A stretch of 64,000 nucleotides of DNA, from assembly GCA_026214975.1 (NCBI GenBank), contig CM047809.1, positions 29,175,977 to 29,239,976 on the forward strand, read 5' to 3'. The stretch comes from Gentiana macrophylla. Lineage: Eukaryota > Streptophyta > Magnoliopsida > Gentianales > Gentianaceae. Of the stretch, positions 45,579 to 59,199 are shown in pieces (position 1 is the first letter of the stretch; every line of letters begins with the position of its first letter). Below the pieces are notes generated by a model, which did not search any database, was not told the DNA's origin, and worked only from the letters and a program-made list of their open reading frames with translations. The translations under genes were made by a program, and so were the position numbers.

Positions 45579-48284
45579 ATGGCAGCTAAGAAACAATAAA
45601 TAAGTCCCTCCAGTCCATTCTATGTTCATCCTAATGAGAATCCTTCTCTGGTTCTTGTACAGCCATTGATGAATGGCAATAACTACAATCCCTGGAAAAT
45701 ATCCATGGAGATGGTGTTGATCACCAAGAACAAAATTGGCTTCGTAGACGGCACAATTAAAAGGCCAGAAGTTGATTCATCCGACTTCCATGCATGGAGG
45801 CAATGTGATACAATGGTGAGATCATGGATCTTGAATTCTGTTGAAAACACCATTGCACAAAGTTTGATGTATTTCAAGAATGCTCATGCAGTTTGGAAGA
45901 ATCTTGCAGCAAGGTTTTCAAATGTTGATGCATTGAGACTTTCAGATCTTCTTGAAGAAATGCATCTACTGAAACAGGGCACGGACTCTGTCAATCAATA
46001 TTTCACAAAGTTAATGATTCTTTGGGAAGAGATCAAGACCATAAGGCCTGTAACAGTCTGTTCCTGTGATCCTTAATGTCATTGCAATGCAATCAGCAAT
46101 CTGATGGATCATATGGAGGCTAAACATGTCATGAAATTCCTCAACGGTTTAAGGAATGAATTTTTGAACCAATGGTCTCACAGGCAATGCTGATGGTGCC
46201 CTTTCTAGAAATTCATGATGCCTTTGCAATGGCAATCAAGTTTGAGAGACAGAAGTCGTATGTGGCTAACAAGGCCAAGAATCAAGATTCCATGGTGCTA
46301 TTGTCACAAAAGAATGGACATGGACAAAATCAGATTGTCAGCAGACCTAACTCTGCTGCAAATCCCAGGCCTAAAAATCCCAAAAAGGTGCAATGTAGTT
46401 TTTGTGGATTCAATGGTCATACTGAGGAGACTTGTTACAAGAAGCATGGCTTTCCTTCTGGTTTCAAGTCAAAAAGGGCAAATATGGTAGAAGAGGAGCA
46501 ATCAGCAGAAGAAAATCAGGCACCAAGCAGGTCTGCTGGACCAGGGTTTCCCAATCTTATTGCATAACAACTTGACAAGTTGATGGCTTTGCTGAATGAC
46601 CCTCCTAGACATGCAAGATTTGCTGCTGGCCAACCTGCTGATATTGTTACACACCACTCACCTTCTATAGGAACAGGTGACCTAAATTTAGTAAGATCAA
46701 TACAATGGATCTTGGACTCTGGTGCCACAGATCACATTGTAGGTTCATTAGATTTGTTAAGCAATCCCTAACCTTCATCTGGTATAAAAATGGGACTGCC
46801 TAATGGAAATAATATCTCTGTCACACATATAGGACAAGTGAGGATTAACACTCAATTGGTCCTACATGATGTGTTTTGCATGTTTTAAATATAATCTTTT
46901 GTCTTTACCTTCATACAAAAGGTGCATCTATTTTTTCTTCTAACAAGTGTGTTTTGCAGAACAAGAACAAGAACATGACTGGTTCAACTGAGTTACAGAG
47001 AGGAATTTATGTCATGGATCAACCAATAAAACTTGTTGTTTCCAATGCTGTAGCAAATCACACTTTATCTGATAGATTAGATGAAGCACTTTTGTGGCAT
47101 TACAGACTAGGACACTTGCCAGATAAAAGAATGCAAGTCATCAGTTCACAGTCTGCTGATGTCAAATTTTGTAATCATGATCTTTGTTATTTCTGCCCTA
47201 TAGCTAAACTGAAGAAAAATCCTTTTCCTTTAAGTACAACTGCTGTAAATGCCACTTTTGACCTTGTTCATGACATTTGGGGTTCTTTGAGACAACATAC
47301 TGTAAATGACCAACAATATTTTCTTACTGTTGTAGATGATTTTTCTAGATTTACTTGGGTTTTTCTTATGAAGCTTAAATCTGAAGCCTCTGACCTTGTT
47401 AAATATTTTTTTAAATTTGTTTCTACTCAATTTCATAAAGTTATTAAAGTAATTAGATCTGACAATGGTGCAGAATTCCAACTTACTGACTTTTATGCTC
47501 AACAGGGTATCATACATCAGATATCCTGTGTCAGTACACCTGAGCAAAATGGTATTGTTGAAAGAAAACATCAGCATCTGCTGAATGTTGCAAGAGGTTT
47601 GAGGTTCCAGAGTAATCTACCAATTGAATACTGGGATTTTGTCTTTTACATGCTGTAAAATTGATTAATGCCACGCCTACACCACTGCTGAAAGAAAGCA
47701 CTCCACATGAAATTCTTTATGCCACCAAACCAGATTATTCTGTGTTTAAAGTTTTAGGTTGCTTAGTTTTTTCATGCACACTTCAACAGTATAGAACCAA
47801 ATTTGATTCAAGATGTAGGGCTTGTGTCTATCATGGGAATTCAACCACCTCCAAGGGTGCTATTCTCTTAGATATTACCAAAAAAGATATCTTTGTTGCT
47901 AGAAATGCTCAATCCCATGAAACTTATTTTCCTCTTTTTCAGTAGGTGTTAGGAAAGTCTAGACATCTTGCTGACATGCCTGTTCCTTTGCCGCTAATGG
48001 ACAATTTTGATGACCTGCTGAATGAGTCAGCAGGCCAACCAGCAATGTCATCAACATCAGCTGATATGTCCAATGCAAGGCATGAACCAGTAAATCAGGC
48101 ACCTGAACCCACACAACTAAGAAGGTCCACAAGAGCAAGGAAATCACCAACCTTTTATCAAGGGGGTGCTCATAATATTCAGCAGACTCCACATCCGCTG
48201 AGTGCAGTAATGAGCATGAACAACCTCTCAGCAGACTATGCCAGATTCATTAATGCTATTGATGCTGTTAAAGAGCCTAAGACC
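45579..48284 (+). pseudogene. TE6 gag, protease and integrase (5' half of polyprotein)
   Basis: The ATG at 45579 is followed by a TAA six codons later; the frame then continues as copia gag (NPSLVLVQPLMNGNNY, 45640-45690), with a C-x2-C-x4-H-x4-C knuckle (CSFCGFNGHTEETC) near 46400. The protease active site DSGATDH is at about 46720. The integrase zinc region (HYRLGHL ... CYFC) is at 47098-47200 and the core at 47250-47640, with VVDDFSRF, RSDNGAEF and PEQNGIVERKH supplying acidic residues. A stop at 47656 and a later one at 47943 split the end. After the linker RRSTRARKSP the frame reaches AVKEPKT, where TE7 cuts in at 48285. Confidence 0.88.
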
Positions 48285-50106
48285 TGTTGGAAAGGTGTCC
48301 TAAACCCAATCGGGTTGGACCGGATCCGACCGGGTCGGGTCATTTACAGTCTATTTAGTTCATGTAATAACTTTATTATGATTAATAAAAGCACTTATGT
48401 TATTATATATTGTTTATCTTCATATTATTTGTTGTGTATATATATATATAGTAACGTCCCTAGTATCAATCTGTGATAGAGAAACCATGATAGTGATTAT
48501 GGTTGATGAGATCTCTAATCACTATAACAAGGTTGGTACTTAAATGTCTCTAGTCTTATGTATTATCAAATGGGACATTGATAGTATAATCAGACTAGCA
48601 CGTATTGGATGTCTTCTATATTTTAGAAGGTAGGGATAGATCTCGTCTATCGAAGTGTAGAGACACTTGGACTGTACGTGGACGTGTATTATAGAATGCA
48701 TACGTTAAACTGACCCACTTACATTAAGTGTCACACTATGTGGCGGTTGTGTAATTATCCTTTTGACCGGAGTCTTCATGGCATCACGGTGTGGATTGTC
48801 ATGCTTTGACACTATTGAGATTTCTCCTAACCACGGGGCGATCATGCGGTAGTGATTGGGTATGATATTGAAGCATGCAGAGTATACATGATTGGTCATC
48901 CGGGAATCGCGTATCCTATGATTGGGATCGAATATCCGAAATGGCCTTCTTATAAGGAATGTCTAGCTCTCGAGAATCTTTGCAAAGTGGGAGTAAATGT
49001 GTTATTCCGAGAGAGCATGATATCCAGATTATAAGATACGATCGTTAATGTATTGACACTCGAGATACGATCGTATGGATATTGTTACAAATGATAGGAT
49101 TGTAAGTTACACGGTAATCGCTTCACATGAAAGGTAGTAGTCATTGCTTTTGACTCTTCCGATGATTGGGGTCACGGTGTGTTGCTGACGCTATCCCGTG
49201 ATCGTTAGGTGTGAAGGGCATTTTAGTAAATTGCACTTTGTGTCTACGGCCAACATATTCGAAGCCTATCGGGTCACACACATATGAACATCGAGTCGGA
49301 TTAAAATGCGGTTATAGTTGATAACCAAATAAGGAAAGTTTATCTCTGTACTATAAAGGTTATAGTGGTAAATTAATATGGTGGTATTTATTTATTATGA
49401 ATAAATAAAATACAAGATATTAATTATATATAAATTAGATTAATGAAAGAATATTCCGGAAGCCAATTTATTGGCATATGGGGCGCCACTTTTGAGTGTA
49501 TAAGATACACTTGGATTGTGCACTTTAATTAATAAGATTGCCATAATATTAATATAAGATATTAATTGATTTTGAAAAATAGATTTATGGTAATAAGATA
49601 ATTATAATCAATATATGATATTGGCAAAATAAATTATAATTAAAGAGATAAATCAATCTAGTTGATTTTCCTTATTTTATTGGAAAAAGGTTTTCTTCTC
49701 CTACACACCATTGGGGCGCCACCTTCTACTATATATAGGAGGTGGGTGTCAAGCTCTTTTGTACAACACAATTGCAAGAGTTCATAATTCTTGTGTAAAA
49801 TAGAGAGCCTTCCATAGTGAGTTTGTGAGGGAAGAAAAGGTCCGGTCTAGCACCCGGAGTTTTTCCGATAGCAATCCAAGGAGGATTCCGGCGAGGGGTT
49901 CGTGTGGATTAGCGATAGAGGCCGGACGCGTGGGCGGCTTTGCGCGATTGAACTACTCTCCGTTGGCGGTCAAAGCGACGATCTTATAGATCATCTAAGG
50001 TATAACCGTCAAACTACTTAACGTGTTTATTGCATTAAACGAAGAACGATCTAGAAAAGGAAATCAAATTTTAAATTCATTTGCGTTAAACTAGTGATTT
50101 CTAACA
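48285..50106 (+). repeat. TE7 5' LTR
   Basis: 1822 bp, starting TGTTGGAAAGGTGTCC and ending CTAACA. CTACTATATATAGGAGG near 49728 is a good promoter box. The TA-rich microsatellite near 48440 is longer than in the right copy. Confidence 0.95.
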
Positions 50107-50255
50107 AAGGGTATCGGAGCGGACTTGAGCTTAAGCAATAAGCATAATTTAATTGCGTAGTATTTAATCGATAGATGCAAGATTTAAATCACGAAACGTT
50201 AAAAAAAAAACTAGGGTTTATGGGGGGTCGGCCGACTGGCGGCGCCCCCCTTCCT

Positions 50256-50276
50256 CGGCGGCGGCGGCGGCGGCGG
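50256..50276. repeat. CGG microsatellite in TE7 leader
   Basis: Seven CGG units within a GC-rich patch just downstream of the primer-binding site, striking in an AT-rich element. Confidence 0.9.
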
Positions 50277-50443
50277 TGGCCCTAGGGCTACCGTCCGTCG
50301 ACTGTCTTCTTCCAATGGGGAGATCAACCCTTTTCGTTTTGTGATATTTTATTGTGCATAGATATCTCGTTTGTTTAGTTGTGTCATATGGCCAACCAAT
50401 GGTTCAAATAGTTTGGACCATTGGGAAACTATATGGCATATTG

Positions 50444-50675
50444 GCCTTTCCAAATTTTGATTTGGAATAGGCCTAGGCCCTTTCCAAATATTTGATTTGG
50501 AATAGGCTGAGCTTGCGCCACTTCCAAAATTTTGATTTTGGAAAGTGGTCGAGCTAAAACTAAAACTATTTGGCCTTTCCAAATATTTGATTTGGAATAG
50601 CTTGCCCTTTCCAAATATTTGATTTGGAATAGGCTTAGCTTATCTTACTTCCAAAATTTTGATTTTGGAAAGTGG
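50444..50675. repeat. Array of short hairpin repeats in TE7 leader
   Basis: Near-palindromes CCTTTCCAAATATTTGATTTGG and CACTTCCAAAATTTTGATTTTGG alternate six times over about 230 bp, each able to form a hairpin with a stem around CCAAAAT. They lie between the primer-binding site and gag. Short minus-strand frames here are artefacts of the repeats. Confidence 0.8.
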
Positions 50676-51925
50676 CTGAGCTAAAAGCTAAATTTAGTTT
50701 TGGAAAGAAAACAAATAGGAGACTTTTAATTTTATTTTGAATAGTTCAAATTTAATTAAAATTAAAATCGATTTAAAATTAAATGTTAATTTTAATTTTC
50801 GATTAAGTCATATAATTAATTAAAAGTTATTTAATTATTTGACGTGATAAAATAAAGACGCATGAGTAGTTAAAATTAGAATTTAATCTTTTCATAAGAT
50901 AAAATTGCATGGATTAGATGTGTAGATATAATGTGATTATATGGACCCCGATTGATCGTGGACTCAACCAATAGGATAGATGGGAATGTTTTCTTTATGT
51001 TGGTTTTGAAAAATTGTCCTAGGCCGTTATGAAGAACGTGACCTAGTTTACTTTTTGCAATTATCCCATTCCGTTAGCTCCCAGTGTGCGGCGGTGTAAT
51101 TATTTATTATGTAACAAGAATGGAGCAAGAAGTTGAAGACCAAGGAGAGATAAAGAACCCATTAGCGCATGAAAGAATAGAGATCCTATTGGCGGTTGCA
51201 GATACCCATAGTTTGTGACCCGCGGTTTAAATCGGTTTGTATTCAAACCGCACTTAGAAAAAGTCCATGATCATACCGGTTATTTTATGCGCGAATGTTG
51301 TGTATGTTTTACTTTATATGATATAGTAGTAATATGCACATAGTAGATGAGACCATAATTAAACCAAATTAATTAAGTGAATTAATTTAAAATTATTCCC
51401 ACATCAAAAATCAAGTCGGAATCGCCTCCCCATATTATAACGACGGTGAAGAGCCCTTGTTCGGACCCAACTCACCAAACCAAAGCGGGGTTGACCTACC
51501 TCGGGTATATCGTCGTTATCGAGATATGATCGAAAGAGATCTCATGAATATTGGGGTTAAGACTCGACTAAGAATTCTCTCGGCCACCAGCCAAAGCGGG
51601 GTCGTTTGGATTTTAGAGGCAAGGGTTTGGCTATTTTCATAAGATGAAATATTGTCAAAGAGTTGACTAGTCAAACAACAAGAATCGTATAAGATACGAT
51701 CGACAAATCGTTGTCCACCTATTTAATTATTTTCGGCCCATCAGCCAAAGTTGGGGGTCGGGGTAGTTCAATGGGATCTTGCCCACTAAAGGAATTATTT
51801 TCTTGAAAGCCAATAGGGAATAGTTGGCTAGTGGGAGTAAAAACCTTATAGAATTTTTAAGTGCAAATTTAGGGTTTTTATACATGAGCTTTTACTTATT
51901 CTATCTTTATTTATTGTTGTAGAAA

Positions 51926-54900
51926 ATGTCAAACAAATTGAACCTTCGTTTTATCATCGAAAACAAGCAGGACGAGACAAATTTTCTCGATTGGAAAAGA
52001 AACCTCAAAATCGTTTTGAGGCACGAGAAGATTGGCTATGTCTTGGACGAGGCCCTACCGGAAAAGTCCCCTGAGGGTTCGGCCGCAGATGTTGTCGAGA
52101 AGTACAACAAGCAATCGCTCGACAAGATCGATGCTACATGTATCATGCTTGCTTCCATGACACCGAATCGCAGAAACAACATGAGTCTATGGACGCCTAC
52201 TCTATCATGGTCCACCAAAGGGAACTTTATGCTTCTCGCCTCGCTTGACCGATAGTACGAGGTCTCAAGGCCCTGTTTAGTTGTAAGATGGCGTCTGGGA
52301 CTTTAGCGTGGGGTCACACGTGCTTAAAATGATCGGGTACATAGAGAGGCTTGGGAAGTCCGGGCCACAAGTTGGAACGAGTTGAGTATTGACTTGATTC
52401 TCGCAATCTCTACCGATTCATTCTCGCAGATTCGTGATGAACTATCACATGAACAAGATAGATTGCTCCTCTGCGGAGTTATTGAACATGTTGAAGACTC
52501 TGCCGAGGCACTTTGTGGGAAGAGAAAGCAAGTGTTGCCGGTCACTTCGAGCAAGGGCAAGGCAAAAGCCCGAAGAAGTCCAAGAAGGCGAAGGTCGCAC
52601 CTAAGCCAACGCCTAAGATAGCGAAAGACAAATCCAAGGATGCTTACTTCCATTGCGGTGAGACCGGACATTGGAGGAGAAACGCAAAGGCTTCTTGAGT
52701 ACCAAGAAGAAGCATTACGATGCTTCGACTTCGTATATTTATGATTGAGATCAATATTGCTTCTTCTAAGTCTAACCACTGGGTATTGGATACTGGTTGT
52801 GGTTCTCATATTTGTACGAATATGCAGGCACTAAGAAGAACTAGAGATCTGAGGAAAGGAGAGGTGGACCTACGCGTTGGAAATGGAGCAAGTGTTGCGG
52901 CCCTGGCCGTAGGAGTTTATTTTCTTTCATTGCCCAGTGGGCTAGTACTAGAACTCAATAATCATTATTTTGTTCCCGCTTACGAAAGAGCATTATTTCT
53001 ATTTTTGCATTAGATGTTGATGGTTTTTCATTTACGTTTGAGAATAAATGTTGTTCTTTTCACGTGATGTAATCTTTTATGGTATCGCATACTTAGCAAC
53101 GGTCTCTACATATTAGATATGAATGTTGACGCGTTTTAATATAAATAATAAGAAAGCTAAAACAAATGACTTGAATGAATCCTACTTATGGCATTGTAGA
53201 CTTGGCCATATAAATAAGAATCGCATCTCCAAACTCCATAAAGATGGAATGTTGGATCAATTCGATTACTGAATCGCTTTGACGTATGCTGCTTGTTTAC
53301 TTGGCAAGATGACAAAGTCACTTTTAGTGGCAAAGGATAAGATCCAATGAATTGCTTGAGCTCATACATACATCGATGTGTGTGGCCCAATTTCAATTCA
53401 AGCCAAAGGAGGATACTCTTATTTTATCACTTTCACCGATGACCATTCTCGCTATGGTTATATATACTTAATGAAGTATAAGTCCGAGGCCTTTGAAAAG
53501 TTCAAGGAATTCAGAAGTGAAGTGGAGAAACAACTGGGTAAAGAAATCAAAACACTTCGATCCGATCGAGGTGGAGAATACCTAGATGGAGAGTTTCAAG
53601 ACTATTTGAAGGAGAATGGGATTCTACCTGAATGGACCCCACCCGGGACGCCACAAATGAATGGCGATTCGAGAGGAGGAACCGCACCTTATTAGACATG
53701 GTGCGATCCATGATGAGCTATGCAGTTTCTCCCAAAATCATTTTGGGGTATGCTCTAGAAACCGCATCCTATACACTGAACCGAGTTCCATCAAAGACGG
53801 TTGACTCTACGCCATACGAGGTATGGACCAAGAGAAAACCGAGCCTAGGTCATCTAAAACCTTGGGGTTGTCCGACTTACGTGAAGCGGATGATGCCTGA
53901 CAAGTTAGAGCCCAGGTCTGACAAATGTCTATTTGTGGGATATCCTAGGGAAACCAAAGGGTACCAATTTTACCATCCCGAGGAACAAAAGGTGTTTGTT
54001 GCCGGGGTCGCCACTTTCTAGAGAAAGAGTTTATTCGGATAGGGTCGGTGGGAGTAAAATTGATCTTGAAGAAATTCGAGAACCACTTACGGATAACGAT
54101 CAGGTTGATGGAAGTAGAGGACTTGCCACACGCAGATGTGACACCACCTCTCTACCGTGGACACACTAGCACCTCGCAGATCCACTGAGGAACGCCGTGA
54201 ACTCGAAAGGTATATTGGCGTGTATCTCATGGAAGATGAGGACCCTAGAACTTATGAGGAAGTGCTATTAAGGCATGACAAAGAGAAATGGTGGAAGCCA
54301 TGAATTACGAAATGGAATCCATGAAAGACAACCAAGTTTGGAACTTAGTTGATCCACCTGAGGGAATAGTTCCCATAGGGTGTAAATGGGTCTTTAAGAG
54401 AAAGACCGACATGGACGGATAACGTGACTACCTACAAGGCTAGGTTAGTGGCAAAAGGTTATAAGCGAGAGACAAGGAGTTGAGTATGACGAAACCTTTT
54501 ACGCTGCTGCCATGTTAAAATCCATTAGAATTCTCGCTCGCTATTGCGAAGATACCATGATTACGAAATCGCGGATGGATGTGAAAACAAATTTCCTTAA
54601 CGGGAACTCGTCTGAGGAAGTGTATATGACACGTACTGAGGGTTTCACAACCAATGATGCCAGGATGGTGTGTAAACCGCAAAGATCCATTTATGGATTA
54701 AAGCAAGCATCTCGGAGTTGGAATCTTCGCTTTGATGAGATAATCAAACAGTTTGATTTCATCAAGAACGAAGATGAGCCCCATGTGTTTACAAGAAGGT
54801 TAGTGGGAGTGCCATTGTGTTCTTAGTGCTTTATGTAGATGACATATTGCTCATAGGGAATGATGTGCCTATTTTACAATCAATCAAAGCTTGGTTATCC

Positions 54901-55817
54901 AAGAACTTCTCAATGAAGGACTTGGGTGATGCAAACTATATTCTAGGAATAAAGATCTATAGAGATAGATCTAAAATGTTGCTTGGTCCATCACACCACC
55001 TACATAGACAAGATCTTGTCAAGAGATTCAAAGCATGGAGAAGTCCAAGAAAGGATTGCTGCCCATGTCACATGGGGTCTACTCACAAAGGGAATGAGTC
55101 CTAAGACAGAGGAGGAAAGGGCACAAATGAGTAAGGTCCCTTATGCTTCGGCAATCGGGTCTCATCATGTATGCCATGCTATGCACAAGACCGGATGTCT
55201 CGTACTCTCTCTAGTATGACTAGTAGGTACCAATCCAATCCAGTGAGGTCACTGGATTGTCAAGAGAATATCCTTAAGTACATGAGACGTCTTAGGGATA
55301 TGTTCCTGGTTTTTTGGGAACGATGATTTAGTATTACGAGGTACACACGATGCCGCTTCCAAATCGACAAGGGCGACTTCAAGTCGCAATCTGGATTTGT
55401 TTTCACGCTTAATGGCGGAGCGATGAGTGGAAGAGTTCCAAGCGAGGAGACTCTGCGGACTCTACAACGGAAGCCGAATACATAGCAGCGACCTCGGAGG
55501 CGGCAAAGGAAGTTGTTTGGATGAAGAAGTTCATTCTCGAACTTGGTGTGGTTCCTCCATTGAAGGTCCAGTGCCTGCATCGTGATAATAATTGAGCGAT
55601 ATCTCAGTCTAAGGAACCAAGGTCTCATCAGAAGTCCAAACATGTGCTACGGCGCTATCACTTGATTAGAGAGATAGTAGATAGATGAGATGTAAAGATA
55701 GAGAAAGTCCACAGGGATGATAACATAGCTGATCCGTTAACCAAGGCATTGTCTCAAGCTAAGCATGAGAAACATGTTCACTTGCACGGGCTTAGGCATA
55801 TGGGTGATTGGCTTTAG
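51926..55817 (+). pseudogene. TE7 gag-pol polyprotein, frameshifted
   Basis: gag starts at ATG 51926 and reads to 52255, then changes frame. The knuckle near 52650 (YFHCGETGHWRRNA) has lost its first and last Cys. The protease near 52785 has LDTGCGSHIC. The integrase zinc region (WHCRLGHI) is near 53190 and the core at 53378-53690 has RSDRGGEY; the frame shifts before the final acidic motif. Reverse transcriptase pieces at 54570-55000 include NGNSSEEVYM, YGLKQASRSWN and YVDDILLIGND. RNase H pieces (AEYIAATSE-like near 55475, ADPLTKALSQ near 55735) end at the stop GGCTTTAG near 55817. At least six frame breaks prevent a full product. Confidence 0.88.
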
Positions 55818-55831
55818 GCCAAGTGGGAGAT

Positions 55832-57649
55832 TGTTGGAAAGGTGTCCTAAACCCAATCGGGTTGGACCGGATCCGACCGGGTCGGGTCATTTACAGTCTA
55901 TTTAGTTCATGTAATAACTTTATTATGATTAATAAAAGCACTTATGTTATTATATATTGTTTATCTTCATATTATTTGTTGTGTATATATATAGTAAAGT
56001 CCCTAGTATCAATCTGTGATAGAGAAACCATGATAGTGATTATGGTTGATGAGATCTCTAATCACTATAACAAGGTTGGTACTTAAATGTATCTAGTCTT
56101 ATGTATTATCAAATGGGACATTGATAGTATAATCAGACTAGCACGTATTGGATGTCTTCTATCTTTTAGAAGGTAGGGATAGATCTCGCTCTATCGAAGT
56201 GTAGAGACACTTGGGCATGCGTGACGTGTATTAGAGAATGCGTGCGTTAGACTGACCCACTTACATTAAGTGTCACACTATGTGGCGGTTGTGTAATTAT
56301 CCTTTTGACCGGAGTCTTCATGGCATCACGGTGTGGATTGTCATGCTTTGACACTATTGAGATTTCTCCTAACCGCGGGGTGATCATGCGGTAGTGATTG
56401 GGTATGATATTGAAGCATGCGGAGTATACATGATTGGTCGTCCGGGAATCGCGTATCCTATGATTGGGATCGAATATCCGAAATGGCCTTCTTATAAGGA
56501 ATGTCTAGCTCTCGAGAATCTTTGTAAAGTGGGAGTAAATGTGTTATTCCGAGAGAGCATGATATCCAGATTATAAGATACGATCGTTAATGTATTGACA
56601 CTCGAGATACGATCGTATGGATATTGTTACAGCGATAGGATTGTAAGTTACACGGTAACTGCTTTACATGAAAGGTAGTAGTCATTGCTTTTGACTCTTC
56701 CGATGATTGGGGGTCACGGTGTGTTGCTAGACGCTATCCCGTGATCGTTAGGTGTGAAGGGCATTTTAGTAAATTGCACTTTGTGTCTACGGCCAACATA
56801 TTCGGAAGCCTATCGGGTCACACACATATGAACATCGAGTCGGATTAAAATGCGGTTATAGTTGATAACCAAATAAGGAAAGTTTATCTCTAGACTATAA
56901 AGGTTATAGTGGTAAATTAATATGGTGGTATTTATTTATTATGAATAAATAAAATACAAGATATTAATTATATATAAATTAGATTAATTAAAGAATATTC
57001 CGGAAGCCAATTTATTGGCATATGGGGCGCCACTTTTGAGTGTATAAGATACACTTGGATTGTGCACTTTAATTAATAAGATTGCTATAATATTAATATA
57101 AGATATTAATTGATTTTGAAAAATAGATTTATGGTAATAAGATAATTATAATCAATATATGATATTGGCAAAATAAATTATAATTAAAGAGATAAATCAA
57201 TCTAGTTGATTTTCCTTATTTTATTGGAAAAAGATTTTCTTCTCCTACACACCATTGGGGCGCCACCTTCTACTATATATAGGAGGTGGGTGTCAAGCTC
57301 TTTTGTACAACACAATTGCAAGAGTTCATAATTCTTGTGTAAAATAGAGAGCCTTCCATAGTGAGTTTGTGAGGGAAGAAAATGTCCGGTCTAGCACCCG
57401 GAGTTTTTCCGATAGCAATCCAAGGAGGATTCCAGCGAGGGGTTCGTGTGGATTAGCGATAGAGGCCGGACGCGTGGACGGCTTGCGCATTGAACTACTC
57501 TCCGTTGGCGGTCAAAGCGACGATCTTATAGATCATCTAAGGTATAACCGTCAAACTACTTAACATGTTTATTGCATTAAACGAAGAACGATCTAGAAAA
57601 GGAAATCAAATTTTAAATTCCGCTGCGTTAAACTAGTGATTTCCTAACA
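55832..57649 (+). repeat. TE7 3' LTR
   Basis: 1818 bp, matching 48285-50106 almost base for base. It follows the polypurine tract and ends in CTAACA directly before the AGACC target duplication. Confidence 0.95.
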
Positions 57650-57654
57650 AGACC

Positions 57655-59149
57655 TACAATGAAGCTATCAAGCATGATGAATGGAAGTAGGCAGTGATCA
57701 AAGAAATTGAAGCTTTACAAAAGACTCACACATGGGAGATAGTTGATCTGCCCCAAGGCAAAAGACCTATTGGATGCAAATGGGTGTACAAAATCAAATA
57801 CAACCCTGATGGTTCAGTAGAGAGATATAAAGCTAGATTAGTAGCAAAAGACTACACTCAAACATATGGGATTGATTATTAAGAGACCTTCTCACCTGTT
57901 GTCAAGATCACCACAGTTAGAGCTTTATTTGCGGCAGCAGCAGCCAACAATTGGCATTTACATCAGATGGATGTCAATACTGCTTTTTTACATGGAGATT
58001 TGCATGAAGAAATGTACATGCAGTTACCTCCAGGTTGTGCAGCAACCAAACCAAATCAAGTTAGCAGGCTTACTAAGTCACTGTATGGCCTCAAGCAAGC
58101 CAGTAGACAATGTAATTTCAAGTTGATTGAGTCTTTGGAGGCTCAAGGATTCATTCAATCAAAAAATGACCACAGTTTGTTTACAAAAGGATTAGGAGAG
58201 TCCTTTATTGCTTTACTAGTCTATGTTGATGACATCATAGCAGCAAGCCCTAGTGAAGAGTTAATTCAGCAAGTCAAAGATGCTCTACATGAACAATTCA
58301 CTATCAAGGATCTTGGAAAATTGAGATATTTCCTAGGCATTGAGGCTGCTAGATGTCCAAAAGGCATATCCATTTCACAAAGAAAATACACACTAACCTC
58401 CTAGATATGAATTTTTGGGATCCAAACCTGCTAAGACACCTATGAAGTCTAAGCAGACTTTACAACATGGCGATTCACCATTTTTAAAGGATAACACTGC
58501 ATACAGATCCCTAGTGGGTAAATTAATTTACCTCACTTTTACCAGACCAGATATTGCTTTTGCAGTACAACAACTAAGTCAATTTCTGGACACTCCTACT
58601 GAAAATCACATGAAGGCAGCTCATAGACTGCTGAGGTACTTGAAGACCAATCCTGGTCAAGGAATCTTCTTCCCAGCAGACAATAATTTTGTACTTAAGG
58701 GTTTTACAGATAGTGATTGGGCTGGTTGTCCTGAAACAAGAAGATCAGTATCAGGTTACATGATGTTTCTAGGAGATGCACCAATCTCCTGGAAGGCAAA
58801 GAAACAAACAACAATTGCTAGAAGCTCATCAGAGGCTGAGTACAGGGCAATGGCAAATGTAGTTTGTGAAATCCAATGGCTAATTTATATACTACAGGAT
58901 TTACAGGTTCCAGTTCAGTTGCCTGCTGTGTTATTTCATAATCCTGTCTTTCATGAAAGAACAAAACACATTGAAATTGACTGCCATGTTGTGAGAGACA
59001 AAGTCAAATCAGGACTCATCAAACTTCTTCCAGTCAATACAAAAGAACAAATAGCTGGCATCCTCATCAAAGCCTTGGATGCACCCATCTTCTCCTATCT
59101 ACTAGACAAATTGGGAATTTCAAAGATCTTTAAGACTTCAAGTAGCTGA
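57655..59149 (+). pseudogene. TE6 reverse transcriptase and RNase H (3' half of polyprotein)
   Basis: This resumes the frame interrupted at 48284 (YNEAIKHDEW), with one TAG at 57688-57690. The RT start KRPIGCKWVYKIK, then QMDVNTAFLHGDL, YGLKQASRQ and the YVDDIIA active site (near 58222) are present. A TAA at 57880 and a TAG near 58402 are the only other breaks. The part from 58415 to 59149 (244 residues) is open and covers YRSLVGKLIYLT, TDSDWAGC and the RNase H core SSSEAEYRAM, ending TGA. This half is much better preserved than the polyprotein of its insert TE7. Confidence 0.9.
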
Positions 59150-59199
59150 TGGGAATGTTGAGTGCAAGCTGTTCATGTACCACTTACAACTTGAGGGGG

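Larger units (their letters stand above)
48285..57649 (+). mobile_element. TE7: Ty1/copia retrotransposon nested in TE6
   Basis: LTRs at 48285-50106 (1822 bp) and 55832-57649 (1818 bp), TG to CA, nearly identical by eye. AGACC lies on both sides (48280-48284 and 57650-57654), a perfect target duplication. A primer-binding site variant GGGTATCGGAGC is at 50109-50120 and a polypurine tract AAGTGGGAGAT at 55821-55831. The pol motifs (RSDRGGEYL, YVDD) and very long LTRs suggest the Tork/Angela-like group. It lies in the same orientation as its host element. Confidence 0.95.

Noticed and set aside
48852..49034. 60-residue frame repeated at 56394-56576
   Set aside because: It lies in the TE7 LTRs and is duplicated with them.
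50349..50614. Minus-strand frames with repeated SKSNIWKG-like strings
   Set aside because: By-products of the hairpin repeats in the TE7 leader.
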